Origin: CAYWEM01 sp964457225
GTDB taxonomy: Bacteria; Acidobacteriota; Aminicenantia; UBA2199
Direction of reading: 5' to 3'
NCBI GenBank assembly: GCA_964457225.1
Contig: CAYWEM010000006.1
Span: forward strand, 109,100 to 173,099
Length of the DNA: 64,000 nt
This document shows positions 32,198 to 40,873 of the stretch, one piece after another (position 1 is the first letter of the stretch; every line of letters starts with the position of its first letter). A model generated the notes under the pieces. That model saw only the letters and a list, made by a program, of their open reading frames with translations, was not told the DNA's origin and ran no database searches. A program made the position numbers and the translations under genes.

Positions 32198-34774
32198 ATG
32201 CTTGACACCGACACCAAACGCCGTATCGACACCGCCCGCGACATCCTGGTCGGCAAGGTGCCCGACCCCAAGAGCCAGGTCGAGCAGATCACCATCGCAC
32301 TGATCTACAAGTTCATGGACGACATGGACGTTGAATCCGAAGAACTGGGCGGCAAGCGCAAGTTTTTTGCCGGGGAATATGCCCGCTTCGGCTGGGCCAA
32401 ACTGATGCGCTCCGGCCTCGGCGGCCACGAGACGCTCAACCTCTACTCCGAAGCCATCCAGCGGATGCCGGAGAACCCCGGCATCCCGCCGCTTTTCCGC
32501 GACATCTTCAAGAACGCCTTTCTTCCCTATCGCGACCCGGAGACCCTGCGAGCCTTTCTCAAGATCATCGACGAGTTCGAGTACGATCATTCCGAGCGCC
32601 TGGGCGATGCCTTCGAATACCTGCTCTCGGTGCTTGGCAGCCAGGGCGATGCCGGCCAGTTTCGCACCCCGCGTCACATCATAGATTTCATGGTCGCCAT
32701 CGTTGATCCGAAAAAGACCGAGGTAATTCTTGACCCGGCCTGCGGCACCGCCGGCTTCCTGATCTCGGCTTACAAGCACATCATTCGCGCCAACCAGTCC
32801 AACCAATCCACGTCGTCCACCCCCGTACACAGCACCCTCACTCCCGACGAACGCGAGCGCCTGGCCCGCAACGTGCGCGGTTACGACATCTCGCCCGACA
32901 TGGTGCGCCTGTCGCTGGTCAACCTCTACCTGCACGGCTTTTCCGACCCGCACATTTACGAGTACGACACGCTGACCAGCCTGGAACGCTGGAACGAGCA
33001 CGCCGACGTCATCCTGGCCAATCCGCCCTTCATGTCGCCCAAGGGCGGCATCAGGCCGCACAACCGGTTCTCAGTGCAGAGCAAGCGCAGTGAAGTGCTG
33101 TTCGTGGACTACATGGCCGAGCACCTGACGCCCAACGGCCGGGCCGGCATTATCGTACCTGAAGGGATAATCTTCCAGAGCCAGACCGCCTACACTCAGC
33201 TGCGCAGAATGCTGGTGCAGGAGTACCTGGTCGCGGTGATCTCCCTGCCGGCGGGGGTGTTCAACCCATACTCGGGGGTCAAGACTTCGATCTTGATCCT
33301 GGACAAGGCGCTGGCGAGGCAGACCGACCACATCGCCTTCTTCAAGATCGCCAACGACGGCTTCGGACTTGGCGCTCAACGCCGGCCGATAGACCGCAAC
33401 GATCTCCCGCAAGTCCAAGCCGAACTCGCCGCTTACCTGAACGCCCTCCGATCCCGCTCGCCCATCGAGTCCATTCTGTCCACCACGTCCACCACGTCCA
33501 CCACTCAAATCGTGCTCAAGGAGAAGATTGCCGCCAACGGCGATTACAACCTGAGCGGAGAACGGTATCGGGAGGGGGTAATTAGCACCTCGTCATTTCC
33601 GACGGTCGCGCTTGGCGAAGTGTGCGAATTGGTGCGTGGCGTTGTTTTCTCAAAGGAGGATGAAGTAACCGACGGTGGCGTCCAAGTTCTCCGAGCCAAC
33701 AACATCAACAAAGACCGCTACGAACTCAACTTGGACGACATCCGAAGAGTGTCGCCGAAAGCTGATTTCTCCGACGAGAAGAAGCTCCGAAAGGATGACA
33801 TCTTCATTTGCCTCGCGAGTGGCAGTAAAGATCACGTCGGCAAGGTCGCGCTTATCAATGAGGACACCGATTTCTACTTTGGTGGATTCATGGGGGCCAT
33901 CCGCGTCAAACCGGGGCGACTTCATGCCGGCTATTTGCTGAAGCAACTGACGACCGGCCATTTTAATGACTTCCTGCGGGAACAGATCGCCGGTGCGAAC
34001 ATCAATAATCTCAGCGGTGGACTGCTCTACCGATTCCAAATCCCCCTGCCGCCGCTGGAGGTGCAGAAGGAGATCGTGGCCGAGATCGAGGGCTACCAGA
34101 AAGTCATCGACGGCGCCCGCGCCGTCCTCGACAACTACCACCCCCGCATCCCCATCAACCCCGACTTGCCGCTGGTGGCGATCAATGAAGTGGCCGCAGT
34201 CGAAAGCGGGATTGGGTTTCCCTTGGACTACCAAGGCAAGACCGATGAGGAGATACCATTCCTAAAGGTGAGCGACATGAACCTTCCTGGAAACGAGAAG
34301 CAGATTGTCTCTTGGAACCACAGCGTTTCGCGGAAGGTGTTGCGAGAACTGAAGGGTAAGACCTACCCAAAAGGCACAGTCATCTTCCCGAAGATTGGCG
34401 CAGCAATCGCAACCAACAAAAAGCGAATCCTGACTCGCGACTCGACATACGACAACAATGTCATGGGCATCATTCCGAACACGGAGCGATTGCTTCCCGA
34501 CTTCCTCCACACTTACTTGCTCGCCTTCGACCTGTCTCGCTGGGCCAGCGAATCGCAACCACCCTCCATGCGGAAGACAACGGTTGAGGCGCATGAAATC
34601 CCCCTTCCTCCACTCGAAACCCAGCGCGCCATTGTCGCCGAGATAGAAGCCGAACAGGCGCTGGTGGCCGCCAACCGCGAGCTGATCGCCCGCATGGAGA
34701 AAAAAATCCAGGCCACCCTGGCCCGGGTATGGGGCGGTGACGACGCGGACGTGGCTAAAGGAGATACTCAGTGA
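32198..34774 (+). CDS. Fused type I methyltransferase-specificity protein (HsdM-HsdS)
   Basis: 858-aa fusion. Residues 1-420: N6-adenine methyltransferase, with an N-terminal helical HsdM domain, DPACGTAGFL (SAM motif I, about residue 180) and ILANPPFMS (motif IV NPPF, about residue 274). From about residue 465 two target-recognition domains follow, each with its helical spacer: TVALGEVCELVRGVVF to IPLPPLEVQKEIVAEIEG, then LVAINEVAAVESGIGF to IPLPPLETQRAIVAEIEA. The C-terminal coiled coil is LIARMEKKIQATLARV. HsdM and HsdS are usually separate. The joint and an N-terminal-domain loop carry STT/NQS repeats from 9-bp units. It modifies a bipartite site and directs HsdR. Confidence 0.93.
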   Translation: MLDTDTKRRIDTARDILVGKVPDPKSQVEQITIALIYKFMDDMDVESEELGGKRKFFAGEYARFGWAKLMRSGLGGHETLNLYSEAIQRMPENPGIPPLFRDIFKNAFLPYRDPETLRAFLKIIDEFEYDHSERLGDAFEYLLSVLGSQGDAGQFRTPRHIIDFMVAIVDPKKTEVILDPACGTAGFLISAYKHIIRANQSNQSTSSTPVHSTLTPDERERLARNVRGYDISPDMVRLSLVNLYLHGFSDPHIYEYDTLTSLERWNEHADVILANPPFMSPKGGIRPHNRFSVQSKRSEVLFVDYMAEHLTPNGRAGIIVPEGIIFQSQTAYTQLRRMLVQEYLVAVISLPAGVFNPYSGVKTSILILDKALARQTDHIAFFKIANDGFGLGAQRRPIDRNDLPQVQAELAAYLNALRSRSPIESILSTTSTTSTTQIVLKEKIAANGDYNLSGERYREGVISTSSFPTVALGEVCELVRGVVFSKEDEVTDGGVQVLRANNINKDRYELNLDDIRRVSPKADFSDEKKLRKDDIFICLASGSKDHVGKVALINEDTDFYFGGFMGAIRVKPGRLHAGYLLKQLTTGHFNDFLREQIAGANINNLSGGLLYRFQIPLPPLEVQKEIVAEIEGYQKVIDGARAVLDNYHPRIPINPDLPLVAINEVAAVESGIGFPLDYQGKTDEEIPFLKVSDMNLPGNEKQIVSWNHSVSRKVLRELKGKTYPKGTVIFPKIGAAIATNKKRILTRDSTYDNNVMGIIPNTERLLPDFLHTYLLAFDLSRWASESQPPSMRKTTVEAHEIPLPPLETQRAIVAEIEAEQALVAANRELIARMEKKIQATLARVWGGDDADVAKGDTQ
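32797..32835 (+). repeat. Degenerate GTCCAC-type repeat in hsdM
   Basis: AGTCCAACCAATCC, then ACGTCGTCCACCCCC: a degenerate version of the same 9-bp family, encoding NQSNQSTSSTP in a loop of the methyltransferase domain between SAM motif and NPPF. Confidence 0.5.
33469..33504 (+). repeat. 9-bp tandem repeat at the HsdM/HsdS joint
   Basis: GTCCATTCT followed by three perfect GTCCACCAC units (33478-33504). It encodes (STT)n between the methyltransferase domain and the first target-recognition domain; change in copy number would alter linker length without frameshift. Confidence 0.9.
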
Positions 34775-34833
34775 TCGAGTCCATCAGCATCGCCAGGACT
34801 CCGACCTGCGGTGATACACCCGGAGTGAGCATG

Positions 34834-34916
34834 TAGGGGTCAAGTCTTGCATTATTACATTAATATCTGAGATTAATATCTGAGAATATAGGGGTCAAGT
34901 CTTGCATTATTACATT
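34834..34916 (+). repeat. Two 28-bp direct repeats around a 13-bp tandem duplication
   Basis: The 28-bp unit (TAGGGGTCAAGTCTTGC then ATTATTACATT) occurs at 34834-34861 and 34889-34916. Between them ATTAATATCTGAG is repeated head to tail at 34859-34871 and 34872-34884. It lies between convergent genes (hsdMS and the M16 peptidase). The unit resembles REP sequences mobilised by TnpA-REP transposases. Confidence 0.85.
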
Positions 34917-35018
34917 TCTCTCGGGTTGTTTTGCAGGGGCAGGGGGCATAATCAGGGCGGCCACAGAGGGCCGCCCCTACGATGAACCAATTCGGCGGGT
35001 TCTGCTATTCGCAGGCGC

Positions 35019-36248
35019 TCAGCTGATATTGCCGTAAACGAAAAGGGATGAACCGGGGATGTCCAGGGTATGCCGGGCCAGGTCGGCCAGCTGTTCCAGG
35101 CTGACCGCATCCACCCGGCTGAGCAGTTCGGCCAGGGGTATCTCGCCCCCGTGGTAGAGTTCGTGGTTGACCAGGTAACGCATGCGGGCCAGGTTGCTTT
35201 CCAGGCCCAGCACCACCGAGGCCCGGATGTGATCCTTGGCCCGGGCCAGTTCCTCGTCGGAAACACCATTTTGCCTGAATGTTTCAACCTCGGACCGGAC
35301 CGCGGCCAGGTACTCGTTCAGGTTCTGCGGCTCGATCACGGCGAATACCAGGTGCACCCCGGCTTCAAAGTAGGAATCGTGGAAAGAGCTGACCGTGTAA
35401 GCCAGCCCCTTTTCCTCGCGGATGGCCTGGAAAAGCCTGGAACTCATGCCGCCGCCCAGGGCGTCGTTGAGAATCATGAAGGTTTCCCGCTGGGGAGAGG
35501 CGCTGGCCAGGCCGGGAAAAGCGATGATCACGTATGCCTGCTGAAGTGAAGGATTGGGCTTCATTTCCTGGATGGACTTCCAGTTGAACCCCTGGTAAGT
35601 GAACGGCACCACTTGGCGGCCGGGAAAATCACGGAAGAACCCGGCGGCCAGGTCCAGCAATTCGGCGTGGCTGAGCGCTCCGGCCGAAGCCAGCACGAAA
35701 TTGCCCGGGTGATAGATTTCCCGGTACAGGGAATGAATTCTCTCATGGCTGAGACCGGCGACCGTATCCTCGTAACCGCCGATCGGCAGGGCCAGACCGG
35801 ATCCCGGAAAAGCTTTTTCGTAAAAGAGCTCGAAAGCGTACTGATCCGGATTGTCCAGGGTTTCGCGCACTTCCTGGATGATCACGCCGCGTTCCTTTTC
35901 CAGCTCATCGGCGGGAAAGCTCGACCTGAAAACCATTTCACTCAGCAGGTCGAAAGCCTGGGCGGTCTTGTCCCCGACCACCTTGATATAGTACTGGGTC
36001 ATTTCCTTGCCGGTGAAAGCGTTCAAGTGGCCGCCGAGACGATCTGATATCGAGGCTATCGACCGGTAATCGTACTTGGCTCCGCCCTTGAAAAGCATGT
36101 GTTCGATGAAGTGAAAGAGTCCGCAGTCATCCCTGCTTTCGACCCGCGAACCATTCTTCAAAGTATAGCTGAGGGCCGCGGAAGGGGAATCCGGCTGATG
36201 ATCGCTCAGCACGGTCAAACCACAGTCAAGTACGGTTTTTTTTACCAT
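35019..36248 (-). CDS. M16 family zinc peptidase
   Basis: 409-aa peptidase of the M16B (processing-protease-like) family. The inverted zinc motif HxxEH is H46-F-I-E49-H50 (GLFHFIEHMLFKGG), with the distal glutamates in ERGVIIQEVRE. The C-terminal half contains the family's second, inactive-type domain (GGGMSSRLFQAIREEKGLAYTV). No signal peptide is seen, so it is probably cytoplasmic, degrading short peptides. A lone minus-strand gene followed by the radC gene 67 bp upstream on the same strand. Confidence 0.93.
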   Translation of the reverse strand: MVKKTVLDCGLTVLSDHQPDSPSAALSYTLKNGSRVESRDDCGLFHFIEHMLFKGGAKYDYRSIASISDRLGGHLNAFTGKEMTQYYIKVVGDKTAQAFDLLSEMVFRSSFPADELEKERGVIIQEVRETLDNPDQYAFELFYEKAFPGSGLALPIGGYEDTVAGLSHERIHSLYREIYHPGNFVLASAGALSHAELLDLAAGFFRDFPGRQVVPFTYQGFNWKSIQEMKPNPSLQQAYVIIAFPGLASASPQRETFMILNDALGGGMSSRLFQAIREEKGLAYTVSSFHDSYFEAGVHLVFAVIEPQNLNEYLAAVRSEVETFRQNGVSDEELARAKDHIRASVVLGLESNLARMRYLVNHELYHGGEIPLAELLSRVDAVSLEQLADLARHTLDIPGSSLFVYGNIS

Positions 36249-36315
36249 GAAGAAAGAGCCTCCGGGGTTTAATGCTCGATTCTATCAGCAAATCAGCCCG
36301 GAGTAAACGGCCGGC

Positions 36316-37032
36316 CTAGTCTTCGGGGTTCATCAGTCCGGCATCGGCGAAACTGAAGTAGCCTTCTGCGCCGATGATCAGGTGATCCAGCACCCGGATA
36401 TCCAGCAAGCGTCCCGCGGCCTGCAGTTCCCGGGTGAACCTGCGATCCTGGGTGCTTGGATTCACCTCGGCGCCGGGATGATTGTGTACCCCGATCAGGG
36501 CCGCGGCGAACTTCTGCAGGGCACGGTGCATTATTTCCCTGATAATCGGGAAAGCCTGGTTGACCGTGCCGCTGGCCGCGGTTTCCACCGCAATGACCCG
36601 GTTGTTCCCGTCCAGGTAGATAACCCTGAATTCCTCGGTCTTCAAGTCACGCAACTGGGGCGACATCATGGCGAAGACATCCGCGGCCGAGCTGATCTTG
36701 TGCCTGCTGTTCCTTATTTCCTCTTCCCGGTACCTGCGCCCGATTTCCAGGGCGGCCCTGACCTGGGCGGTCTTGGCCGGGCCCATCCCCCTGATGCCCT
36801 GCCAGTCTCGGCTGTCGGTCTGAACCATGCCCCGGAATCCCCCGAACCTGTCAAGCAGGGCGCGGGCCAGGTCCATGGCGCTGGACCCGGCGGCGCCCGT
36901 GCGCAGGAGGATGGCCAGCAATTCCGAATTGCTCAGGTCCTGGGGTCCCCGGGCCAGCAGTTTTTCCCGGGGCCGATCAGCGGTGGGCCAGGCCTTTATC
37001 CCGGACAGCCTGCTTTTTTTTGCATCCACCAT
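36316..37032 (-). CDS. radC: RadC/JAB-domain protein
   Basis: About 238 aa of the RadC (DUF2466) family, from the ATG at 37032 (MVDAKKSRL) chosen for its GGAGG four bases upstream; a longer frame begins at 37086. An N-terminal helix-hairpin-helix region (ELLAILLRTGAAG, GIRGMGPAKTAQVRAALE) precedes a JAMM metal site, HNHPGAEVNPSTQD. The molecular role of RadC is unsettled; related proteins act in mobile elements and phage defence. It is divergent from the DUF438 gene. Confidence 0.92.
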   Translation of the reverse strand: MVDAKKSRLSGIKAWPTADRPREKLLARGPQDLSNSELLAILLRTGAAGSSAMDLARALLDRFGGFRGMVQTDSRDWQGIRGMGPAKTAQVRAALEIGRRYREEEIRNSRHKISSAADVFAMMSPQLRDLKTEEFRVIYLDGNNRVIAVETAASGTVNQAFPIIREIMHRALQKFAAALIGVHNHPGAEVNPSTQDRRFTRELQAAGRLLDIRVLDHLIIGAEGYFSFADAGLMNPED

Positions 37033-37167
37033 CTTCCTCCAGCAACTGCAATTTTTCGTTTTATTTTCCCAGAATAATAAATTCAATTCAAGCCAGGTTC
37101 TTCACTTTGACAATGATTCTCTTGCATCAGGCTTCACAATCCAGTAAAATTCTCCGCAAGGAGAAAG

Positions 37168-38589
37168 ATGATGAAAATATCCGCCAAATCAACCATAAAC
37201 GAATTGCTCAAGACCTATCCCTTTCTGCTGGATTTCCTGGTTTCCTACAACGATAAATTTTCCCTGTTGAAAAACAGGGCTTTCCGGGCCACCATGGGCC
37301 GCATGGCCAGCCTGAAAAAAGTGGCGGCGATCGGTGAAATCCCCCTGCCGCAGTTGATGCAGGACATCAGCCGGGTTGTTTTTGAAAAAACCGGAAGCAA
37401 AATCGAAGTGGAAATCGAGGATGAAGCCCAGCGCAGGCGCAGGCTGGACGAATTAAAAAAAATAGTGGCCGACCTGCACCGGGGACTCGACCCGGAAAGC
37501 GCCAAGGCCCGCTTCAGTGAACTTATCAGGGAAGTCGACGCTATGGAAGTGGCAGAAATGGAAGAAATGCTGATCAAGGAAGGTCTGCCGGTTCAGGAAG
37601 TGCACCGGCTCTGCGACACTCACCTGGCCGTGATCAGGGACGGGCTGGAAGAAGAGCCGTTGCCGCCCCTGCCGCCGGGCCACCCGATTCACACCTACCA
37701 GGCTGAAAACGAGCTGATCACCGCCGCGGCCCAGGCCTTCCAGGCTGCCCTGAACCAGGACATCGAGCTTGGCAGGCAAAGCGCGGAAACGGCTTCAAAG
37801 CTTGAAAGCCTGGCCAGGATAGAAACCCATTACCTGCGCAAGGAAAACCAACTTTTCCCCTTCCTGGAAAAGCACGAAGTCACCGGTCCGCCCAAGGTCA
37901 TGTGGGCGGTGCACGACGACGTACGCGCCCTGATCAAGGAAAGCGGCCAGGCCCTGAAATCCGGCAACCTCGACCTACTCGCCCAGAGCGGGGCCGAGCT
38001 GGTACACACGGTGATAGAGATGGTTTTCAAGGAAAACCGCATTCTCTTCCCCATGGCCTTCGGCCTGCTCAGTGAGGAGGAATGGCATGAAATCCGCCGC
38101 GGCGAGGACAGCATCGGTTACCTGCTGGACGAAGCACCGCCGGCCTGGGCCCCGGCCGCCCCGGAAAAACACTCCGGCCCTGACCTGGTCGCCCTGCAGA
38201 CCGGCGCTCTCAGCGCTGAACAGATTTCAATGATGCTGAAGGTCCTGCCCCTGGACATGTCCTTTGTCGATGCCGATGACCGGGTGCTTTATTATACCGA
38301 CAGCGATCACCGCGTATTCCCCCGCAGTCCGGGAGTTATCGGCCGCAAGGTGCAGAATTGTCATCCGCCAAAGAGCCTGCACCAGGTCCAGACCATTCTC
38401 GACCAGTTCCGGGCCGGGATAAAAGACCAGGCTGAATTCTGGATAGATTACCGGGAAAGGTTCGTTCATATCCGTTATTTCGCCGTGCGCGACGCGGAGG
38501 GCCGCTACCGGGGAACCGTGGAGCTGGTGCAGGACGTCACCGACATCCGCGGTCTCGAAGGTGAACGCCGACTCCTGGACTGGAAATGA
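37168..38589 (+). CDS. DUF438/hemerythrin/PAS sensor-like protein
   Basis: 473-aa cytoplasmic protein with the arrangement known from DUF438 proteins. Residues 1-60: DUF1858-like (STINELLKTYPFLLDFLVSY). Residues 90-160: DUF438 helices. Residues 170-320: hemerythrin-like domain with His/Glu of a diiron site in HPIHTYQAENE, ETHYLRKENQLFPFLEKHE, WAVHDDVRAL and ELVHTVIEMVFKENRILFPMAF. Residues 350-470: PAS domain (MSFVDADDRVLYYTDSD to GTVELVQDVTDI). It is thought to sense oxygen, NO or redox state in anaerobes. It lies upstream of an exported protein pair, overlapping the longest frame of the next gene. Confidence 0.85.
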   Translation: MMKISAKSTINELLKTYPFLLDFLVSYNDKFSLLKNRAFRATMGRMASLKKVAAIGEIPLPQLMQDISRVVFEKTGSKIEVEIEDEAQRRRRLDELKKIVADLHRGLDPESAKARFSELIREVDAMEVAEMEEMLIKEGLPVQEVHRLCDTHLAVIRDGLEEEPLPPLPPGHPIHTYQAENELITAAAQAFQAALNQDIELGRQSAETASKLESLARIETHYLRKENQLFPFLEKHEVTGPPKVMWAVHDDVRALIKESGQALKSGNLDLLAQSGAELVHTVIEMVFKENRILFPMAFGLLSEEEWHEIRRGEDSIGYLLDEAPPAWAPAAPEKHSGPDLVALQTGALSAEQISMMLKVLPLDMSFVDADDRVLYYTDSDHRVFPRSPGVIGRKVQNCHPPKSLHQVQTILDQFRAGIKDQAEFWIDYRERFVHIRYFAVRDAEGRYRGTVELVQDVTDIRGLEGERRLLDWK

Positions 38590-38600
38590 AGGGAGACCAC

Positions 38601-39740
38601 ATGAGAGTAAATGCAAAAAACCGGATTAATCGTTCCCGCCGGAATGGCCTGATACTGGGCATCGTTTTTTCATTTCTGCTGGCTGCCTTGAGCCCCTTGT
38701 CCGCCAGGGAAAAAGACTGGCGACCTGAAGTGGACCGGCTGTTTCAGACTGAAAACAACCAGGCCCAGGTGGTTATATTCCTGGAAAGCCGCTACAGTGG
38801 AATCCCGGCCAATGACCGCAGACTGGCCACCCTGATCCTGGCTTACTGCTACAACCATCTGAAGAAACCAGCCGAGGAATCCTTCTGGATGACCCGGCAC
38901 GCCGCTTTCTCCAAGGAAGACCCATTGGATCTTTCTTTTGTAACTTCGCTGGAAAGATTGCGCATCATCGAGTACCGCGACCAAAAATTGCGCAACCAGA
39001 TCAGGCTGGTTTCCACCGTCCTCTCGGAAGCCAGCCGGCGCTTCCCCTACTTTGACCGCCCGCCGACGCTGGATTTCCGGCTGGAGCTTTCCGGACCCGT
39101 CGATTACCGCCTGCAGGACCATCTAGGCAACATCCTGCAACAGGGGAACGCCAAAAACAATGAAATCAGGGTGCAACTGCCGATCAGCCATGAGTTTTTC
39201 ACCCGGCCGGAACACAATTTAAAACTGTTGCTGGGTAAAGCCCCAGCCCGGGATGAGTATGAAATAGTACTCGGCCTGGAATTCGAAACCCCGGTGGAAA
39301 TAGTTTTCAACCCGCTGAGCGGCTCGATCAGCAGGCGCCTGGAACCGGAAGCCCCCCCTGAGGAAATTCCGCCGGCTCCCGTTTCCGGCAGGAAGCTGGA
39401 CAAAAAGCTTTTCCTCGACCGGGTAGTCAAGAACGTCCTGATCGGCTCAACCCTGCTGCTGGTGAATGCCACCCTGATCAAGAACACCTACAACCGGGAC
39501 GGTACTTCGGCCAACCTGAGATCCCTGGCCTGGGGCGGCCGCACAGTGGTAAAGAGTTTCGGCTGGGGTTTCAACCTGCTGGCCCTGGCCAACCTGCCCA
39601 AAGTTTTCCGCAAGACCGAGCTGATCGACACCCCGCCCCCCCGCCCGGCCGCCCCGGAGTTACGGGAACTCAGTCCTGAAGAAGCCTATGCCTGGCGGGA
39701 GAAGATTTTCGTCCGGCCCAGCCTGCGGGTCAAGGATTAA
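38601..39740 (+). CDS. Exported protein of unknown function
   Basis: 379 aa from the ATG at 38601 (MRVNAKNRINRSRRNG), preceded by GGGAGA; another in-frame ATG lies 15 nt upstream. A signal peptide ends near LLAALSPLSA. Residues 20-150 look helical and TPR-like (RRLATLILAYCYNHLKKPAEES). The middle is beta-rich, and a hydrophobic segment (NVLIGSTLLLVNATLIK) near residue 290 may cross the membrane. I do not recognise the family. It is followed 4 nt later by a small outer-membrane-type protein, so the two probably work together. Confidence 0.6.
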   Translation: MRVNAKNRINRSRRNGLILGIVFSFLLAALSPLSAREKDWRPEVDRLFQTENNQAQVVIFLESRYSGIPANDRRLATLILAYCYNHLKKPAEESFWMTRHAAFSKEDPLDLSFVTSLERLRIIEYRDQKLRNQIRLVSTVLSEASRRFPYFDRPPTLDFRLELSGPVDYRLQDHLGNILQQGNAKNNEIRVQLPISHEFFTRPEHNLKLLLGKAPARDEYEIVLGLEFETPVEIVFNPLSGSISRRLEPEAPPEEIPPAPVSGRKLDKKLFLDRVVKNVLIGSTLLLVNATLIKNTYNRDGTSANLRSLAWGGRTVVKSFGWGFNLLALANLPKVFRKTELIDTPPPRPAAPELRELSPEEAYAWREKIFVRPSLRVKD

Positions 39741-39744
39741 AGCC

Positions 39745-40389
39745 ATGAAAAACATAAAATGCCTGCTGCTGATAGCAATGCTGATGCTGGCCCTCCCGGC
39801 CGCGGCCGTGGAAACCGGTTTTTACTTCGCCTTCCTGACCAATACCAAGCTGATGGTCTTCACCCCGGAATACCTGGCGCCGAGGGATCCCCAGCCTTCC
39901 TTCAGCGACTTCATGCTGACCGTGTCAGCCCAGGAACCCGGCAACTATGAATTCAACGTTTTCGCCCAGTTCATCACCGGCCGCAACGTCTACATCGACA
40001 ACGGTTTTTACGATACCGGCAAGGTAAACCTGGGTTTTTCCATGGGCAAAGTCATGACTATTCCCCTGCAAATCCCAGGGACGGAAATAGACGGCAAGCT
40101 GGACATTTCGGCCGGGCCCTTCATATCCTTCTACCTGGCCAACAATTACACTTATTTATCCGGTGAGAACAAGAAAGAAGTCAGCAGTCATTTCGCGCAC
40201 CGCTTTCAGTACGGGCTGTATTCCACTGTAAAATTGCAGGCGCTCTACCTGCAGCGCTTTTTCCGGCACGTGGTTTTCAACCTGGGCCTGACCTTTTACC
40301 TGCCCATGAGCAACCACGAGTTCAACAGTGATGAAAAGGCCCGCTTCCACCTTTTCCGGACTTTTTTCTTCGCCGGCATCTCTTTCTGA
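39745..40389 (+). CDS. Small outer-membrane beta-barrel-like protein
   Basis: 214 aa from the ATG at 39745 (MKNIKCLLLIAMLMLALPAA signal peptide); the frame is open further upstream but overlaps the preceding gene. The mature part alternates polar and aromatic residues (GFYFAFLTNTKLMVF, KLDISAGPFISFYLANNYTYL, HVVFNLGLTFYLPMSNHEF) and ends in phenylalanine (FFFAGISF), as do many outer-membrane barrels. No named family recognised. Confidence 0.55.
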   Translation: MKNIKCLLLIAMLMLALPAAAVETGFYFAFLTNTKLMVFTPEYLAPRDPQPSFSDFMLTVSAQEPGNYEFNVFAQFITGRNVYIDNGFYDTGKVNLGFSMGKVMTIPLQIPGTEIDGKLDISAGPFISFYLANNYTYLSGENKKEVSSHFAHRFQYGLYSTVKLQALYLQRFFRHVVFNLGLTFYLPMSNHEFNSDEKARFHLFRTFFFAGISF

Positions 40390-40405
40390 GATAACCGGGT
40401 CAGGA

Positions 40406-40873
40406 TCAACCGCCGAACAGCTTGCGCTCGTGATCGAGCAGCCAGCTCTTGCGCCGGAGCCCCCCGCCGAAGCCGGTCAATGAACCGTTCGCTCCGACCA
40501 CCCGGTGGCAGGGAATGACCAGGGCCAGCGGGTTGGCGTGGCAGGCTCCGCCCACGGCCCGGGCCGCCCCTCCTGAACCCAGGGCGGTTGCCACCTGGCC
40601 GTAAGTCCTGACTTCCCCCGCGGGGATCATCAGCAACTGCCGCCAGACGGCCTGCTGAAACCGGGTGCCGGTCGCATCCAGGGGCAGGTCGAATTCCCTG
40701 CGCCGGCCTTGAAAGTATTGACTCAGTTGAAGCGTGGTTTCTGCAAGCAAGTCGGTTTCATTTTTCCCAGCCGGGGGCTGGTCGGAGAAAGAGATCTCAA
40801 CAAGTGCTTTTTCAGAAGCCCTGATGAGCAGCCAGCCCAGGGGACAATTAAAACCAGTGCTGAAAGTTTTCAT
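40406..40873 (-). CDS. ogt: Methylated-DNA-protein-cysteine methyltransferase
   Basis: 155-aa suicide repair protein that takes the alkyl group from O6-alkylguanine. The acceptor is C122 in IPCHRVVGANGSLTGFGGG, with the arginine finger and winged-helix recognition segment AGEVRTYGQVATALGSGGAARAVGGA before it. Length and order match Ogt/MGMT C-terminal domain proteins with a short N-terminal domain. It immediately follows the Sua5/YrdC gene on the minus strand. Confidence 0.95.
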   Translation of the reverse strand: MKTFSTGFNCPLGWLLIRASEKALVEISFSDQPPAGKNETDLLAETTLQLSQYFQGRRREFDLPLDATGTRFQQAVWRQLLMIPAGEVRTYGQVATALGSGGAARAVGGACHANPLALVIPCHRVVGANGSLTGFGGGLRRKSWLLDHERKLFGG

